Assembly (NCBI RefSeq): GCF_001620065.1
Contig: NZ_LQGV01000003.1
Span: 434,001 to 498,000, forward strand
DNA length: 64,000 nucleotides
Direction of reading: 5' to 3'
From: Microbacterium sp. TNHR37B
GTDB lineage: Bacteria; Actinomycetota; Actinomycetes; Actinomycetales; Microbacteriaceae
In this document: piece after piece, positions 52,030 through 60,843 of the stretch
Position numbering within the stretch: position 1 is the first letter of the stretch
Layout of the letters: each line of letters starts with the position of its first letter
The notes under the pieces: model-generated
Told to the model about the DNA's origin: nothing
What the model saw: the letters and a program-made list of their open reading frames with translations, nothing else
Databases searched by the model: none
Position numbers and translations under genes: made by a program

Positions 52030-52893
52030 ATGGCGCGGGCGCGGATCGAGCAGTCGGGCCCCTCGGTGCGCCTGTCGGACGGTGCGCTGGCCCGCGTGGT
52101 TCCCAGCCGGTTCGCCGGAGGGTGGGAGCTCGACGTCGACGGCACGCCGCAGTCGCACGTCGACCTCGACGACCCGACGCACCTGCACTTCGAGTACGTC
52201 GCCCGCATGGCCGCCGTGGTCGACCGGCTCCGCCTTCCCGGGCAGCCGCTGACGGCCGTCCACCTCGGCGCGGGGGCACTCACCCTCCCGCGGTACATCG
52301 AGCACACCCGCCCCGGCTCCCGGCAGCAGGTGATCGAGCTGGAGCCGGCGCTGATCGGCCTCGTCCGCGAGCAGCTGCCCCTGCCACGCGGTGCCCAGAT
52401 CCGCGTCCGGATCGGAGACGCACGCGAGGTCGCCGAGCGCCTCCCGGCCGGGTTGACCGGCGCGGCCGACCTGGTGATCTCCGACGTCTTCGCGGGCGCG
52501 CGGACTCCGTCCCACGTCACGAGCGTCGAGTATTACGGGATCCTCGCGCGCCTGCTCGCTCCCGACGGAGTGCTGCTGGTCAACGTGGCCGACGGCGCCG
52601 GACTCGCCTTCGCGCGCCGCCAGGTGGCGACGGTCGCCCGCATTTTGCAGCACGTCATCGTGCTCGCGGAGGTGCAGACGCTCAAGGGTCGCCGATTCGG
52701 CAACCTCGTGATCGCCGCGTCGGGCGCGCCGCTTCCGACCGAATGGCTGCCGCGGCTCATGGCGGCCGGACCCCACCCCGCGAAGGTCGCTCAGGGGGCG
52801 GAGATCGAGGAGTTCATCCGGGGCGCCCGGATCTCCACCGATGCCGACGCCACCGACTCCCCCGCCCCCGCCGCGTCGGTCTTCGACCGCTGA
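52030..52893 (+). CDS. Spermidine-synthase-like SAM-dependent protein
   Basis: The 287-residue protein has a Rossmann methyltransferase-type fold like spermidine synthase: GAGALTLPRYIEHT (nucleotide loop), VIELEP (acidic end of strand 2) and RIGDAREV, then DLVISDVFAGARTPSHVTS. Whether it makes polyamines is uncertain because actinobacterial members often lack that activity. It starts with an ATG 6 nt after TAGCGT (leaderless type). It precedes the TPR-like gene by 79 bp. Confidence 0.75.
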   Translation: MARARIEQSGPSVRLSDGALARVVPSRFAGGWELDVDGTPQSHVDLDDPTHLHFEYVARMAAVVDRLRLPGQPLTAVHLGAGALTLPRYIEHTRPGSRQQVIELEPALIGLVREQLPLPRGAQIRVRIGDAREVAERLPAGLTGAADLVISDVFAGARTPSHVTSVEYYGILARLLAPDGVLLVNVADGAGLAFARRQVATVARILQHVIVLAEVQTLKGRRFGNLVIAASGAPLPTEWLPRLMAAGPHPAKVAQGAEIEEFIRGARISTDADATDSPAPAASVFDR

Positions 52894-52972
52894 CCTCGGC
52901 GCGCCCTCGGCTCGTTCACGCACACCCGGGCGAGACTGGAGAGGCGAACCGCGAGCGTCGGAGGGAGAGACG

Positions 52973-53494
52973 GTGAGCTACATCCTCGGATACGACGCGG
53001 AGACCCTGCGAGAGCTGGTGGATCCTCGTCAGTGCAAGGACCGGCTGGACGAGCTGGGAGATCAGCGGAGCCTTCCGGCTCTGTTGGAACGCGTCTGGCT
53101 GCTGAAGGTGCTCGACCGCCTCGACGACGCGCTCGTCGTCTCGGAGCAGTCCGTCCGCGTCGCCCGTATGGGCGGCACGCGCAAGGACCTGCTGCGCGCG
53201 CGCATCCTGCACGCGACCGTGCTGCAGCACCGGGGCGCCTTCGCCGCCGCCGTGCAGGAGCTCACGACGTGTGCCGAAGAGGCCGAGGGACAGGGCTGGT
53301 CGGCCCTCGCGGCGTTCGCGGTGCAGCACCGGGGCAAGGTCCACTACGACGCGCAGAACTTTGCCGCGGCGAGAGCGGACTTCAAGCGGGCGTTGTTCCT
53401 GCGCCAGGAATCGGGCGCTCCCGAGGAACAGCTCGAATCGACGTTGCTGGCCATCGACGCCGCCGATCGGCGGCGCACGGCCGTCGCCAGCTGA
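52973..53494 (+). CDS. TPR-like small protein
   Basis: This 173-residue all-helical protein starts MSYILGYDAETLRELVDPRQ and has repeated helix-turn-helix pairs of TPR type (LRARILHATVLQHRGAFAAA and AAFAVQHRGKVHYDAQNFAA). It probably mediates protein contacts; no enzymatic motif is seen. GTG start with a GGAGGGAGA ribosome-binding site. It may follow the spermidine-synthase-like gene in one transcript, but the strong own RBS fits either case. Confidence 0.7.
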   Translation: MSYILGYDAETLRELVDPRQCKDRLDELGDQRSLPALLERVWLLKVLDRLDDALVVSEQSVRVARMGGTRKDLLRARILHATVLQHRGAFAAAVQELTTCAEEAEGQGWSALAAFAVQHRGKVHYDAQNFAAARADFKRALFLRQESGAPEEQLESTLLAIDAADRRRTAVAS

Positions 53495-53511
53495 GTGTCC
53501 GACGGCACGTC

Positions 53512-53517
53512 TATCCT
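53512..53517 (+). promoter_or_regulatory. -10 box of a leaderless promoter for the SprT-like gene
   Basis: TATCCT is followed by 6 nt and the ATG at 53524, with no ribosome-binding site. Confidence 0.45.
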
Positions 53518-53523
53518 TCCGGC

Positions 53524-54012
53524 ATGACGGATCTTCGCGTGGTGCGCCGTGAGGCGGAGCACCTCATCGCCACGCACCTGGACGCGTCGTGGACGTTCGC
53601 CTTCGACAACGCCAAACGCCGTGCGGGCGCCTGCGACTACACGCGGCAGCGCATCACCGTCTCGCGGTATCTCGCGGCCCGCTACGACGACGAGACGAAC
53701 CGTCAGACCCTCCTTCACGAGATCGCCCACGCGCTGGCGGGAGCCCAGGCGGGTCACGGCGCGGGGTGGAAACGGATCGCGCGTTCGCTCGGATACACGG
53801 GAGGGGTCACTCACCGCGGCGAGACGGCCACCGAGCTCGCCCCGTGGGTGGGCGTGTGCCCGGCCGGCCACGTCGCGTATCGGCATCGCCGGGCGACGCG
53901 ACCGACGTCGTGCGCCCGATGCTCCGCGCGCTTCGACGGACGGTTCCTCTTCTCGTGGACGCGGCGGGAGATCAGCGCCGCCACGCGACGCGCCGCGGTC
54001 ACCCCCCGCTGA
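53524..54012 (+). CDS. SprT-like zinc metalloprotein
   Basis: The 162-residue protein has the zinc-metallopeptidase motif HEIAHAL (His65-Glu66-His69) and a C-terminal zinc-ribbon-like set CPAGH and CARC, the layout of SprT/Spartan-like proteins. The biological role is unclear; some relatives cleave DNA-protein crosslinks, but most bacterial ones are uncharacterised. The ATG follows TATCCT by 6 nt, a leaderless-type start 29 bp after the TPR-like gene. Confidence 0.75.
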   Translation: MTDLRVVRREAEHLIATHLDASWTFAFDNAKRRAGACDYTRQRITVSRYLAARYDDETNRQTLLHEIAHALAGAQAGHGAGWKRIARSLGYTGGVTHRGETATELAPWVGVCPAGHVAYRHRRATRPTSCARCSARFDGRFLFSWTRREISAATRRAAVTPR

Positions 54013-54030
54013 GCCCTCAGCCTGCCTGCC

Positions 54031-54060
54031 GCGGTGAATCAGAGCGCGGTGAATCAGAGC
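54031..54060. repeat. Perfect 15-bp tandem duplication at the end of the ComB-like gene
   Basis: GCGGTGAATCAGAGC occurs twice in direct succession (54031-54045 and 54046-54060). The ComB-like stop codon lies in the second copy. The first copy repeats that stop in frame 15 bp further on, so it is a recent duplication of the gene's last bases. Confidence 0.8.
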
Positions 54061-54707
54061 GCCGTGAAGGCACCGTGGCGCAGCACGGGAACCCTGGACG
54101 ACACATCGATCTCCGCCGCCCGGCTCACCTCGTCGGCCGCTCCGCGCTCGAGGAGTTCCTGTCCCGACCCGCTCGCCGTGAGCAGATGACGCACCGCGCC
54201 CCGCAGCCCCCGGAACGCCTCTCCCGCCGCCGCGGCCTCGGGAGAGGTGTGATCGATTCCGCGGATCCCGAGCGCGTCGATCACCGCGCCCGCACCGAGA
54301 TGGTCCTCGACGGCGAATCGCACCGGAGCGTCATCGGCACCGGGTACACGTTCCCCGGCGCAGATGATCGCGACACTCGTGCGCCGAGCGCGGCGGTGCT
54401 GCTCCCGGGCGACGGCCTCCGCCACGGCCGATGCGTTGCGCAGGCACCCGAGGAGCACGAGGGCACCGCCACGGCCGGCCTCGTCGGCGACGGCCGCGCC
54501 GTTGCGGGACACCGCGTGCGCGCGTTCATCGAGGGCGACGGGTCCGTCGGCGACGGCCTCGGTGACGGTCGACGAGAACCGCAACACGTCCACGACCACG
54601 ACGATGTCGGCCGGCGCCAGTCGCCGGAGCCCTTCCCGCCCCCACTCGCACCGGACGTGGTAGCGGGACTGGTCGAACGGTGACGCGGAGGCGGCGGGCG
54701 AGCTCAC
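54054..54707 (-). CDS. ComB-like 2-phosphosulfolactate phosphatase family protein
   Basis: The 217-residue protein belongs to the ComB family, with PADIVVVVDVLRFSSTVTEA and GGALVLLGCLRNASAVAEAV. In methanogens ComB dephosphorylates 2-phosphosulfolactate in coenzyme M synthesis. No other CoM genes are here, so its real substrate in this organism is unknown. The GTG start has TAGCCT 6 nt upstream (leaderless type). The 3' end carries a tandem 15-bp duplication. Confidence 0.8.
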   Translation of the reverse strand: MSSPAASASPFDQSRYHVRCEWGREGLRRLAPADIVVVVDVLRFSSTVTEAVADGPVALDERAHAVSRNGAAVADEAGRGGALVLLGCLRNASAVAEAVAREQHRRARRTSVAIICAGERVPGADDAPVRFAVEDHLGAGAVIDALGIRGIDHTSPEAAAAGEAFRGLRGAVRHLLTASGSGQELLERGAADEVSRAAEIDVSSRVPVLRHGAFTAL

Positions 54708-54713
54708 CGTTCC

Positions 54714-54719
54714 AGGCTA
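54714..54719 (-). promoter_or_regulatory. -10 box of a leaderless promoter for the ComB-like gene
   Basis: TAGCCT on the minus strand lies 6 nt before the GTG at 54707, in the 30-bp gap after the GH3 gene. No ribosome-binding site is visible. Confidence 0.45.
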
Positions 54720-54737
54720 GACGGCGCGCCGCACCGC

Positions 54738-57209
54738 TCAGCCGACTCGTTCCTGCGTACGGGCGTCGATCACGGGCCGAAGGGCGCGGACGAGTCCGAG
54801 CACGTTGCGGGCTCCGCGCTGCAGCTCTCCCACCGTGAGGCCACCGGGCACGGCGACCGACTGGACGATCGTGTCGTCGGCATAGGCCTGGGGGCCGTCG
54901 TCGGTCTTCACCCCGCCGGGCATCAGCACGTCGACTTGAGCGCGCACCCGGTAGGCGTTGTTGGCGAGGGCGGGGAAGTCGGGATCGGTGGCGTCCTCCA
55001 TCCACCAGTCGGTGATGACGCACCCCTCGTAGCCCCATTCTCCGCGCAGGATGACGGTGACGAGATCGTGATGGTAGTGCGCCCACACCCCGTTGACCTG
55101 GTTGTAGGAGGTCATGAGCGCGAGCGGGCGGGCCTCACGCACGCAGAGCTCGAATCCCCGCAGGTAGATCTCGCGCAGCGCGCGTTCGGACACGCGGGAA
55201 TCGTTGCGGGTGCGGTTGGTCTCCTGGTTGTTGGCCGCGAAGTGCTTCGGGCACGCGGCGACTCCCTGCGACTGCACGCCGCGCACCACAGCGGCTGCCA
55301 TACGCCCGGTGACCAGTGGGTCCTCGGAGAAGTACTCGAAGTTCCGGCCGCAGAGAGGATCACGGTGGATGTTCATGCCCGGACTCAGGAGCACGTCGGA
55401 CCCCTTGCGGATCATCTCCTGGCCGTGGAGCGCCGTCAGCTCGGTCACGAGAGGCAGGTTCCACGTGGACGCCAGAGCAGTGCCGGAGGGAAGGAGCGAC
55501 GCGTACGCGGAGAGGCGGATGCCGCTCGGTCCGTCGGTCGTGGTCACCGGGCGGATGCCCTTGTCTCGGAGCGAGGCGGTCACCCCGCCCAGCACGCCGG
55601 CGTTGCCGGCGGCACCGAGCGGCGAGTGCATCGTGACGTCGCCCCGCGCGAGGTCGGCGAGCTCGGTCACGTCCAGTTGCGCCACGAACGCGTCGAGGGT
55701 CGCGGTGCCCTCGTCGACGTCGTCGAGACGGATGCCGAGGTCGCCCGTCACGGCCGTGGCAGGCGGGAGCTCGGATGCGATCCGTCCCTTCCTGTCCACC
55801 GTCGCCCGCGGCACCGGCTCCCAGCCCACCCGAGCCCGGCCCTCGTCATCCCGGTCCACCCGCATGCGCGAGAAGTCGTGGACGGGGGCGGCGGCCTCGC
55901 TCACCTGACGGACGACCCGCAGCGCGTCGCGGGTCACCGTCGCGACGGTCGCCGCCGACCGCACGTCGGTCCCCACGTGGAAGAGGTAGTCCCCCGCCTC
56001 CAGCACCCAGGCGTGAGGATGCCCCGTCGCTCCGGCGTCGTCGTAGGAGGCGAGCTCGTCGAACAGGACGCGGAGAGTGACCCGCTCGCTCTCGCCCGGC
56101 GCGAGCAGCCCTGTCTTGTGGAAGGCGGCGAGCACGCGCGCGGGCTGTGAGAGGGCGACTCCCGGCGCGGTCGCATAGACCTGCACCGTCTCCTTTCCGG
56201 GAGCGGTGCCGACATTGCGCACACCGATCGAGAACTCGATCGCCACGTCGTCGGCCTGCACCACGCGGGGATCGATCTCGAAATCCGTGTACCCGAGACC
56301 GAACCCGAACGGGAACTGGACCCGATCCGGGGCGAAGGTCTCGAAGTAGCGATAGCCGACGAAGATGTCCTCGGCGTAGACGTTGACGTCGCGCCCGCCG
56401 AAGTTCGCCGAGCTCGGGTAGTCGTCGTAGGACCACGCGATCGTGTCGGTGAGCTTGCCGCTGGCGGGGATCTCACCGGCCAGCACCGCGGCCACCGCGC
56501 GGGCTCCTTCCATTCCGCCCTGCCAGGCGTACAGCACGCCGGAGATGCGATGGCCGTAGTCGGCGATCCAGGAGAGGTCCATGACATTGCCCGCATCGAG
56601 GACGACCACGGTGCGCGCGAAGGCGGCCGTCACGGTGTCGAGCATCGTCCGCTCGGCGGCGGTGAGCTCGAAGCTCCCCGGCTCGCGCAGGCTGTCGCGT
56701 GCCTCGCCGGCGGCCCGGCCGATCACGACGACCGCCACCTCGGCACGGGTCGCGGCGGCGGCCGCGACCTCAGCGGACAGCGGCATCTCCGGGAAATGAT
56801 GCGGCCACTGACCCCACGTGCCCGTCAGCTCCGGGGGGTGCTCGCTGCACCACCGCCGGTAGAGCTCCGCGAGCTCGCCGTCGACGGCGACCCCGGCATC
56901 ACGCAGCCCGGCGACGAGGTTCCAGACGTACGGGACCTTGACGTCGCCGCCGGATCCGTAGCCGACGGCGAACCAGTCGAGCTGGACGCGCCCGAACACG
57001 GCGACGGTGGCGTGTGCGAGCGGGAGGACGCGCCCGTCGTTTCGGAGGAGGACGACCCCCTCGGCAGCCGCCTGGCGCGCGATGCGACCGAGGGCAGGGT
57101 CGAGCGTCGGGTCGGTGTCCTCCAGGACGGTGGACAGCTGCGCGACCGACTCGACGGCCATGACGCCGTGCGATCGGTCACCGGATTCGGTGACGGGAGT
57201 GGTGGGCAT
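54738..57209 (-). CDS. Domain-inverted GH3 beta-glucosidase
   Basis: The 823-residue enzyme probably hydrolyses beta-glucosides such as cellobiose in the cytoplasm; no signal peptide is seen. The domain order is reversed from most GH3 enzymes: first the GH3 C-terminal-type domain (AEGVVLLRNDGRVLPL near the start), then a fibronectin-III-like domain, then the catalytic TIM barrel with ACPKHFAANNQETNR and the nucleophile Asp734 in GCVITDWW. This order is known in a GH3 subgroup. The ATG at 57209 has GAGGA 6 nt upstream. A perfect CebR-type operator lies 40 bp upstream. Confidence 0.9.
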   Translation of the reverse strand: MPTTPVTESGDRSHGVMAVESVAQLSTVLEDTDPTLDPALGRIARQAAAEGVVLLRNDGRVLPLAHATVAVFGRVQLDWFAVGYGSGGDVKVPYVWNLVAGLRDAGVAVDGELAELYRRWCSEHPPELTGTWGQWPHHFPEMPLSAEVAAAAATRAEVAVVVIGRAAGEARDSLREPGSFELTAAERTMLDTVTAAFARTVVVLDAGNVMDLSWIADYGHRISGVLYAWQGGMEGARAVAAVLAGEIPASGKLTDTIAWSYDDYPSSANFGGRDVNVYAEDIFVGYRYFETFAPDRVQFPFGFGLGYTDFEIDPRVVQADDVAIEFSIGVRNVGTAPGKETVQVYATAPGVALSQPARVLAAFHKTGLLAPGESERVTLRVLFDELASYDDAGATGHPHAWVLEAGDYLFHVGTDVRSAATVATVTRDALRVVRQVSEAAAPVHDFSRMRVDRDDEGRARVGWEPVPRATVDRKGRIASELPPATAVTGDLGIRLDDVDEGTATLDAFVAQLDVTELADLARGDVTMHSPLGAAGNAGVLGGVTASLRDKGIRPVTTTDGPSGIRLSAYASLLPSGTALASTWNLPLVTELTALHGQEMIRKGSDVLLSPGMNIHRDPLCGRNFEYFSEDPLVTGRMAAAVVRGVQSQGVAACPKHFAANNQETNRTRNDSRVSERALREIYLRGFELCVREARPLALMTSYNQVNGVWAHYHHDLVTVILRGEWGYEGCVITDWWMEDATDPDFPALANNAYRVRAQVDVLMPGGVKTDDGPQAYADDTIVQSVAVPGGLTVGELQRGARNVLGLVRALRPVIDARTQERVG

Positions 57210-57248
57210 GGTCGATCCTCGCTCGCCGTGGAGTGCGGCGCAAGTGTG

Positions 57249-57262
57249 TGGGAGCGCTCCCA
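57249..57262. promoter_or_regulatory. CebR/LacI-type operator TGGGAGCGCTCCCA
   Basis: This 14-bp perfect palindrome is identical to the CebR (cellobiose repressor) box described in actinomycetes. It lies 40 bp upstream of the GH3 gene and about 40 bp from the divergent gene at 57301. It implies release of repression by cellobiose or a related sugar. Confidence 0.85.
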
Positions 57263-57300
57263 CGTTACCGGATGCGAGCCCATCCGCGAGACACTGGAGC

Positions 57301-57825
57301 ATGCGGATCCTGCTGAAGCTCCGACTCGACTGCGACGCCGACGCCGCATGGCGCGCCCTCCACTCCCCGCGCGCCGTCGGTGAGCTCTACGGCCCCTTCG
57401 TCACGCTGACCCCGATGGCGGCCGAGGGATTGCCGACGAGCTTCGAGCCCGGGACCGATGCGCCCGTCCGTATGGGAGTGGACACCCGCATCGCCGGCAC
57501 GATTCCCTTGGGCGCTCAGCTGATCCACGTGAGTGATCGGTACACGGAGGATCGGCACGGCCCCGTCCGCATCTTCCGCGACAGCGGAATCCCTCTGACC
57601 GGCCCGTTGGCGTCTCTCGATGTCTGGGACCACCAGATGGCCGTCTCCCCTCTTCCCGGAGACCCGACCCGCACCCTGTGGCGCGACCGCCTCGTGATCG
57701 GGGGGCCGACCGCCGCGGCGCTCTGGCCCGTGCTGTGGGCGACATGGCAGTGGCGAGGTGCGCGGCTGCGACAGCTGGCCCCGACCTGGGCGCACGAGCC
57801 GGAGACCACCGCCGACGACGACTGA
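57301..57825 (+). CDS. Conserved hypothetical protein (possible SRPBCC fold)
   Basis: This 174-residue protein has alternating hydrophobic strands and the pattern AAWRALHSPRAVGELYGPFV, followed by a C-terminal helix with WPVLWATWQWRGARLRQLAP, which fits START/SRPBCC-type lipid- or ligand-binding folds loosely. I make no functional claim. GGAGC precedes the ATG. It diverges from the GH3 gene and could share the CebR operator. It converges with the ABC permease gene at a shared terminator. Confidence 0.65.
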   Translation: MRILLKLRLDCDADAAWRALHSPRAVGELYGPFVTLTPMAAEGLPTSFEPGTDAPVRMGVDTRIAGTIPLGAQLIHVSDRYTEDRHGPVRIFRDSGIPLTGPLASLDVWDHQMAVSPLPGDPTRTLWRDRLVIGGPTAAALWPVLWATWQWRGARLRQLAPTWAHEPETTADDD

Positions 57826-57853
57826 CTCCCGCGGCCGGTCGGCCGGCGGGAGT
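57825..57853. terminator. Bidirectional terminator between convergent genes
   Basis: ACTCCCGC (57825-57832) pairs with GCGGGAGT (57846-57853), enclosing GGCCG-gt-CGGCC. It lies immediately after the stop at 57825 and 34 bp from the ABC permease stop, so it can serve both genes. Confidence 0.7.
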
Positions 57854-57887
57854 CCGTCGTGTGCGGCCCGACCGTCGGGCTCAGCCC

Positions 57888-59354
57888 TCACTCGGCGAGC
57901 GCCTCCACAGGGGTGGCACGGGTGGCCAGCCGAGTGGGGACGACGGCCGCGATGAGGGTGAGGACGGCGGTGGCGACAGCCACGATCAGCGTCGGGACGA
58001 CCGGAACCGCGGGAAGCACGAGCGTCGGAGACATCCACTGCGGCGGCATCGGCACGGACCCGAGCACCGACTGCGCGGCGATCCATCCGTAAGCCGTGCC
58101 CAGCAGCAGGCCGAAGACCAGCGCCGTGAGCGTCACGTGGGTCGCCTCCAGCAGCACCATCCGTCGCACCTGTCCCGACGTGAGTCCGAGCGCGCGGAGG
58201 AGGCCCAGCTCGCGGCGGCGCTGCACGACGCCGATCGTCAGCAGGTTGACCAGCCCCACTCCGGCGATGACGGCGCTGACGGCCACGAGGGCCATCATCA
58301 CGGCGGCGAACGAGTCCACCATCTGGTTGAAGTACATGTCCGGTTCGCCGCCGCTGGAGGCCGTGATGAGCGACTTGGCGGACTCGGCCGCCACCGCGAA
58401 CATCGTGACGAGAGCGACGCCCATGACGACGCCGATGGCCATCCGGCTGGAGCGCTCGGGGTAGCGCAGCGCGTTCTCCGCCGCGAGCCGCGCGGTGGCC
58501 GACCGGCCGAACAGACGCCCGGTGAGGCGCAGCAACGGCGGCATGACCACGACGGCGGCGAGGCTCAACGCCGTGAACGAGAAGAGACCGCCGAAGAAGG
58601 CGACGATCACCCCGAGTGGCGTGAGGAGGCCCAGCAGCAGACCGCCGACGAGGAGGAGCACCCCGATTGCGCCGAGGACGATCGTCGCGGCGTTGCGACC
58701 GCGCTGGCGCGTCGCGGTCTCGTGCGTCTGCTCCACCGATCCGCCGAGCGCCTGCAGCGGCGTGACCGTCAGCACGCGTCGCGACCCCGCCCACGCCGCC
58801 GCCCAGGTGGTGAGGGTCACCGCTACGACGGGAAGGAACACCGCGGGCTGCATGCCGGGGTATCCCACCGAGACGCCCATGAAACGGTCGAGCATCGGGA
58901 GCCCGATCATCGCGATGACGGTCCCGGCTCCCCAGCCGAGGACCGCTCCGATCGCGCCGACGATGAAACCCTGCCGCGCGATCTCCGCGCGCTGCGACCG
59001 CGCCGAGGCGCCGATGAGGCGCAAGAGCGCGATCCGCCGCGTGCGTCCGGCCACGATCGTCGCGAACGTGTTGGCGGTGACGATCGCCGCGACGTACACG
59101 GCGACCGCCAGCAGGAGCACGCTGAGGAGGCCGGCGATGGCCGCGAGGGTGTCGGACGTCCCGTAGGTGGGGGTCGCCAGGATCGCCGCCGACAGATATG
59201 CCGTCGCGCTGATCAGGAGGACGCCGAAGGCGACCGAGATCGCCGACACGAGGACCGTCGCCCCCATGCCGCGCTCGCGCAGCCACGACCAGCGGCCTCC
59301 CGCCGCCGCCGCGGCACTGGCCGCGGGGGCGGGAGGCGCCGCGATGGCGCTCAT
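57888..59354 (-). CDS. FtsX/MacB-type ABC transporter permease
   Basis: The 488-residue permease has the FtsX-like layout: an N-terminal membrane segment (about 30-55), extracytoplasmic region and three later membrane segments, with a repeat of the segment pattern in the middle (TVTPLQALGGS and RATPVEALAE ends). With its ATPase it probably acts in export or envelope stress rather than import. The ATG overlaps the ATPase stop by 4 nt (ATGA). Confidence 0.85.
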   Translation of the reverse strand: MSAIAAPPAPAASAAAAAGGRWSWLRERGMGATVLVSAISVAFGVLLISATAYLSAAILATPTYGTSDTLAAIAGLLSVLLLAVAVYVAAIVTANTFATIVAGRTRRIALLRLIGASARSQRAEIARQGFIVGAIGAVLGWGAGTVIAMIGLPMLDRFMGVSVGYPGMQPAVFLPVVAVTLTTWAAAWAGSRRVLTVTPLQALGGSVEQTHETATRQRGRNAATIVLGAIGVLLLVGGLLLGLLTPLGVIVAFFGGLFSFTALSLAAVVVMPPLLRLTGRLFGRSATARLAAENALRYPERSSRMAIGVVMGVALVTMFAVAAESAKSLITASSGGEPDMYFNQMVDSFAAVMMALVAVSAVIAGVGLVNLLTIGVVQRRRELGLLRALGLTSGQVRRMVLLEATHVTLTALVFGLLLGTAYGWIAAQSVLGSVPMPPQWMSPTLVLPAVPVVPTLIVAVATAVLTLIAAVVPTRLATRATPVEALAE

Positions 59355-60112
59355 GCCGTCACCTCGGCGGCGAGCATGTGGGCCGAGATCTGCTGCGCGC
59401 TCTGGCGCGGCTTGTCGGAGACGATGCGCCCGTCCCCCAGGAAGACGACGCGGTCGGCGTGGGACGCGGCGATCGGGTCGTGGGTGACCATCGCGATCGA
59501 CTGGCCGTGCTCGCGGCTCGTCGCGGCGAGGAGCGCCAGCACTTCGCGGCTGGTCTTCGAGTCGAGGTTGCCGGTCGGCTCGTCGGCGAACAGCAGGTCA
59601 GGCGCCGTGGCCAGAGCACGCGCGATCGCGACGCGCTGCTGCTGACCTCCGGAGAGCTGGTGCGGGCGGTGACGCAGACGCTGAGTCAGGCCGAGGGTCT
59701 CGACGAGGCCGTCGATGCGGGCCTTCTCGAGCGCCGTCGGGCGCCGGCCGTCGAGATCGAACGGCAGCAGAATGTTGCCGAGCGTGTCGAGGGTGGGCAC
59801 GAGGTTGAACGCCTGGAAGACGAATCCGACGCGGCGCCGGCGGAGGATGGTCAGCTCGGTGTCGGACAGGCCCGAGATCTCGGTGTCACCGATCCAGGCA
59901 CGGCCGGAGGTGGGGGCATCCAGCCCCGCCATGATGTGCATGAGCGTGGACTTCCCGGATCCGGACGGCCCCATGATCGCGGTGAACTCGCCGCGGCGGA
60001 TGCCGATGCTGACGTCGTCGAGGGCGCGCACACCGCTCTCGCCCGAGCCGAAGGTCTTGGTCAGGTGCTGGACCCGGGCGGCGAGGCCGAGGTCGGTCGA
60101 TGTGATCTCCAT
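59351..60112 (-). CDS. MacB/LolD-type ABC transporter ATP-binding protein
   Basis: This 253-residue ATPase has Walker A GPSGSGKST (residues 48-56), the signature LSGGQQQR, Walker B DLLFADEPTGNLDS and the family's characteristic KTFGSGESGVRALDDVS start. It powers the FtsX-like permease encoded next. The ATG has TAGCGT 7 nt upstream and no good ribosome-binding site, so it may be leaderless. It lies downstream of a two-component system that may regulate it. Confidence 0.93.
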   Translation of the reverse strand: MEITSTDLGLAARVQHLTKTFGSGESGVRALDDVSIGIRRGEFTAIMGPSGSGKSTLMHIMAGLDAPTSGRAWIGDTEISGLSDTELTILRRRRVGFVFQAFNLVPTLDTLGNILLPFDLDGRRPTALEKARIDGLVETLGLTQRLRHRPHQLSGGQQQRVAIARALATAPDLLFADEPTGNLDSKTSREVLALLAATSREHGQSIAMVTHDPIAASHADRVVFLGDGRIVSDKPRQSAQQISAHMLAAEVTA

Positions 60113-60119
60113 GCCTTCG

Positions 60120-60125
60120 ACGCTA
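60120..60125 (-). promoter_or_regulatory. -10 box of a leaderless promoter for the ABC operon
   Basis: TAGCGT on the minus strand lies 7 nt before the ABC ATPase ATG. The same hexamer lies 6 nt before the histidine kinase start. Confidence 0.45.
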
Positions 60126-60198
60126 GGTGGGGCACACCGCCCGGGGCGTCGGTCGCCAGTCGCGAGGGCCTACATCGCAAGGATGATCCGGCGCCCGC

Positions 60199-60843
60199 TC
60201 AGGCCAGGCCGTGCTCGAACGCGAACACCACCAGCTGCACCCGGTCACGGAGGCCGAGTTTGGTGAGCACACGACTGATGTGCGTCTTGACGGTCGCTTC
60301 CGAGAGGAACTCGCGCGCCGCGATCTCGGCATTGGAGAGGCCCCGCGCGGCGAGCGCGAAGATCTCGCGTTCGCGCTCGGTCAGCGCGGCGAAGGCGGGC
60401 GGCGGGGCCTGCGGGGCGTCGACGAAGTGGGCGAACAGGTCGCGCGTCGCGGCGGCCGCGATCACCGAGGAGCCGGCGTGGACGGTGCGGATCGCCGCGA
60501 GGAGGAACTCCGGGTCGGCATCCTTGAGGAGGAACCCGCTCGCCCCTTGCCGAATCGCCCGGGCCGCCGCTTCGTCCAGATCGAAGGTGGTGAGCATCAC
60601 GACGCGCGGCGGGTCGGTGTCACGGAGCAGCTGCTCGGTGGCGGTGAGCCCGTCCATCACCGGCATGCGGATGTCCATGAGCACCACGTCGGGATGTGTC
60701 TGGCGCACGACCCGGAGGGCCTCCTGACCGTCGCCCGCCTCTCCCACCACTTCGAGGTCGGGCTGGGAGTCGACCACCATGCGGATCCCGGCCCGGAAGA
60801 GGGCCTGATCGTCCACGAGCACGACCCGTACCGTCTCACTCAC
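60199..60843 (-). CDS. NarL/LuxR-family response regulator
   Basis: The 214-residue regulator has a receiver domain (VLVDDQALFRAGIRM; phosphorylation site Asp57 in VVLMDIRMPVMDG; conserved LLKDAD) and a LuxR helix-turn-helix (LTEREREIFALAARGLSNAE). Its ATG overlaps the histidine kinase stop by 4 nt, so the two form a pair. The downstream ABC transporter genes are likely targets, as in many actinobacterial envelope-stress systems. Confidence 0.92.
   Translation of the reverse strand: MSETVRVVLVDDQALFRAGIRMVVDSQPDLEVVGEAGDGQEALRVVRQTHPDVVLMDIRMPVMDGLTATEQLLRDTDPPRVVMLTTFDLDEAAARAIRQGASGFLLKDADPEFLLAAIRTVHAGSSVIAAAATRDLFAHFVDAPQAPPPAFAALTEREREIFALAARGLSNAEIAAREFLSEATVKTHISRVLTKLGLRDRVQLVVFAFEHGLA

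Noticed and set aside
49546..52923. One 1,125-codon minus-strand frame joining pxpBC to the region opposite the 52030 gene
   Set aside because: Only the part up to 51105 matches PxpB-PxpC. Upstream it runs out of frame through pxpA and opposite the spermidine-synthase-like gene.
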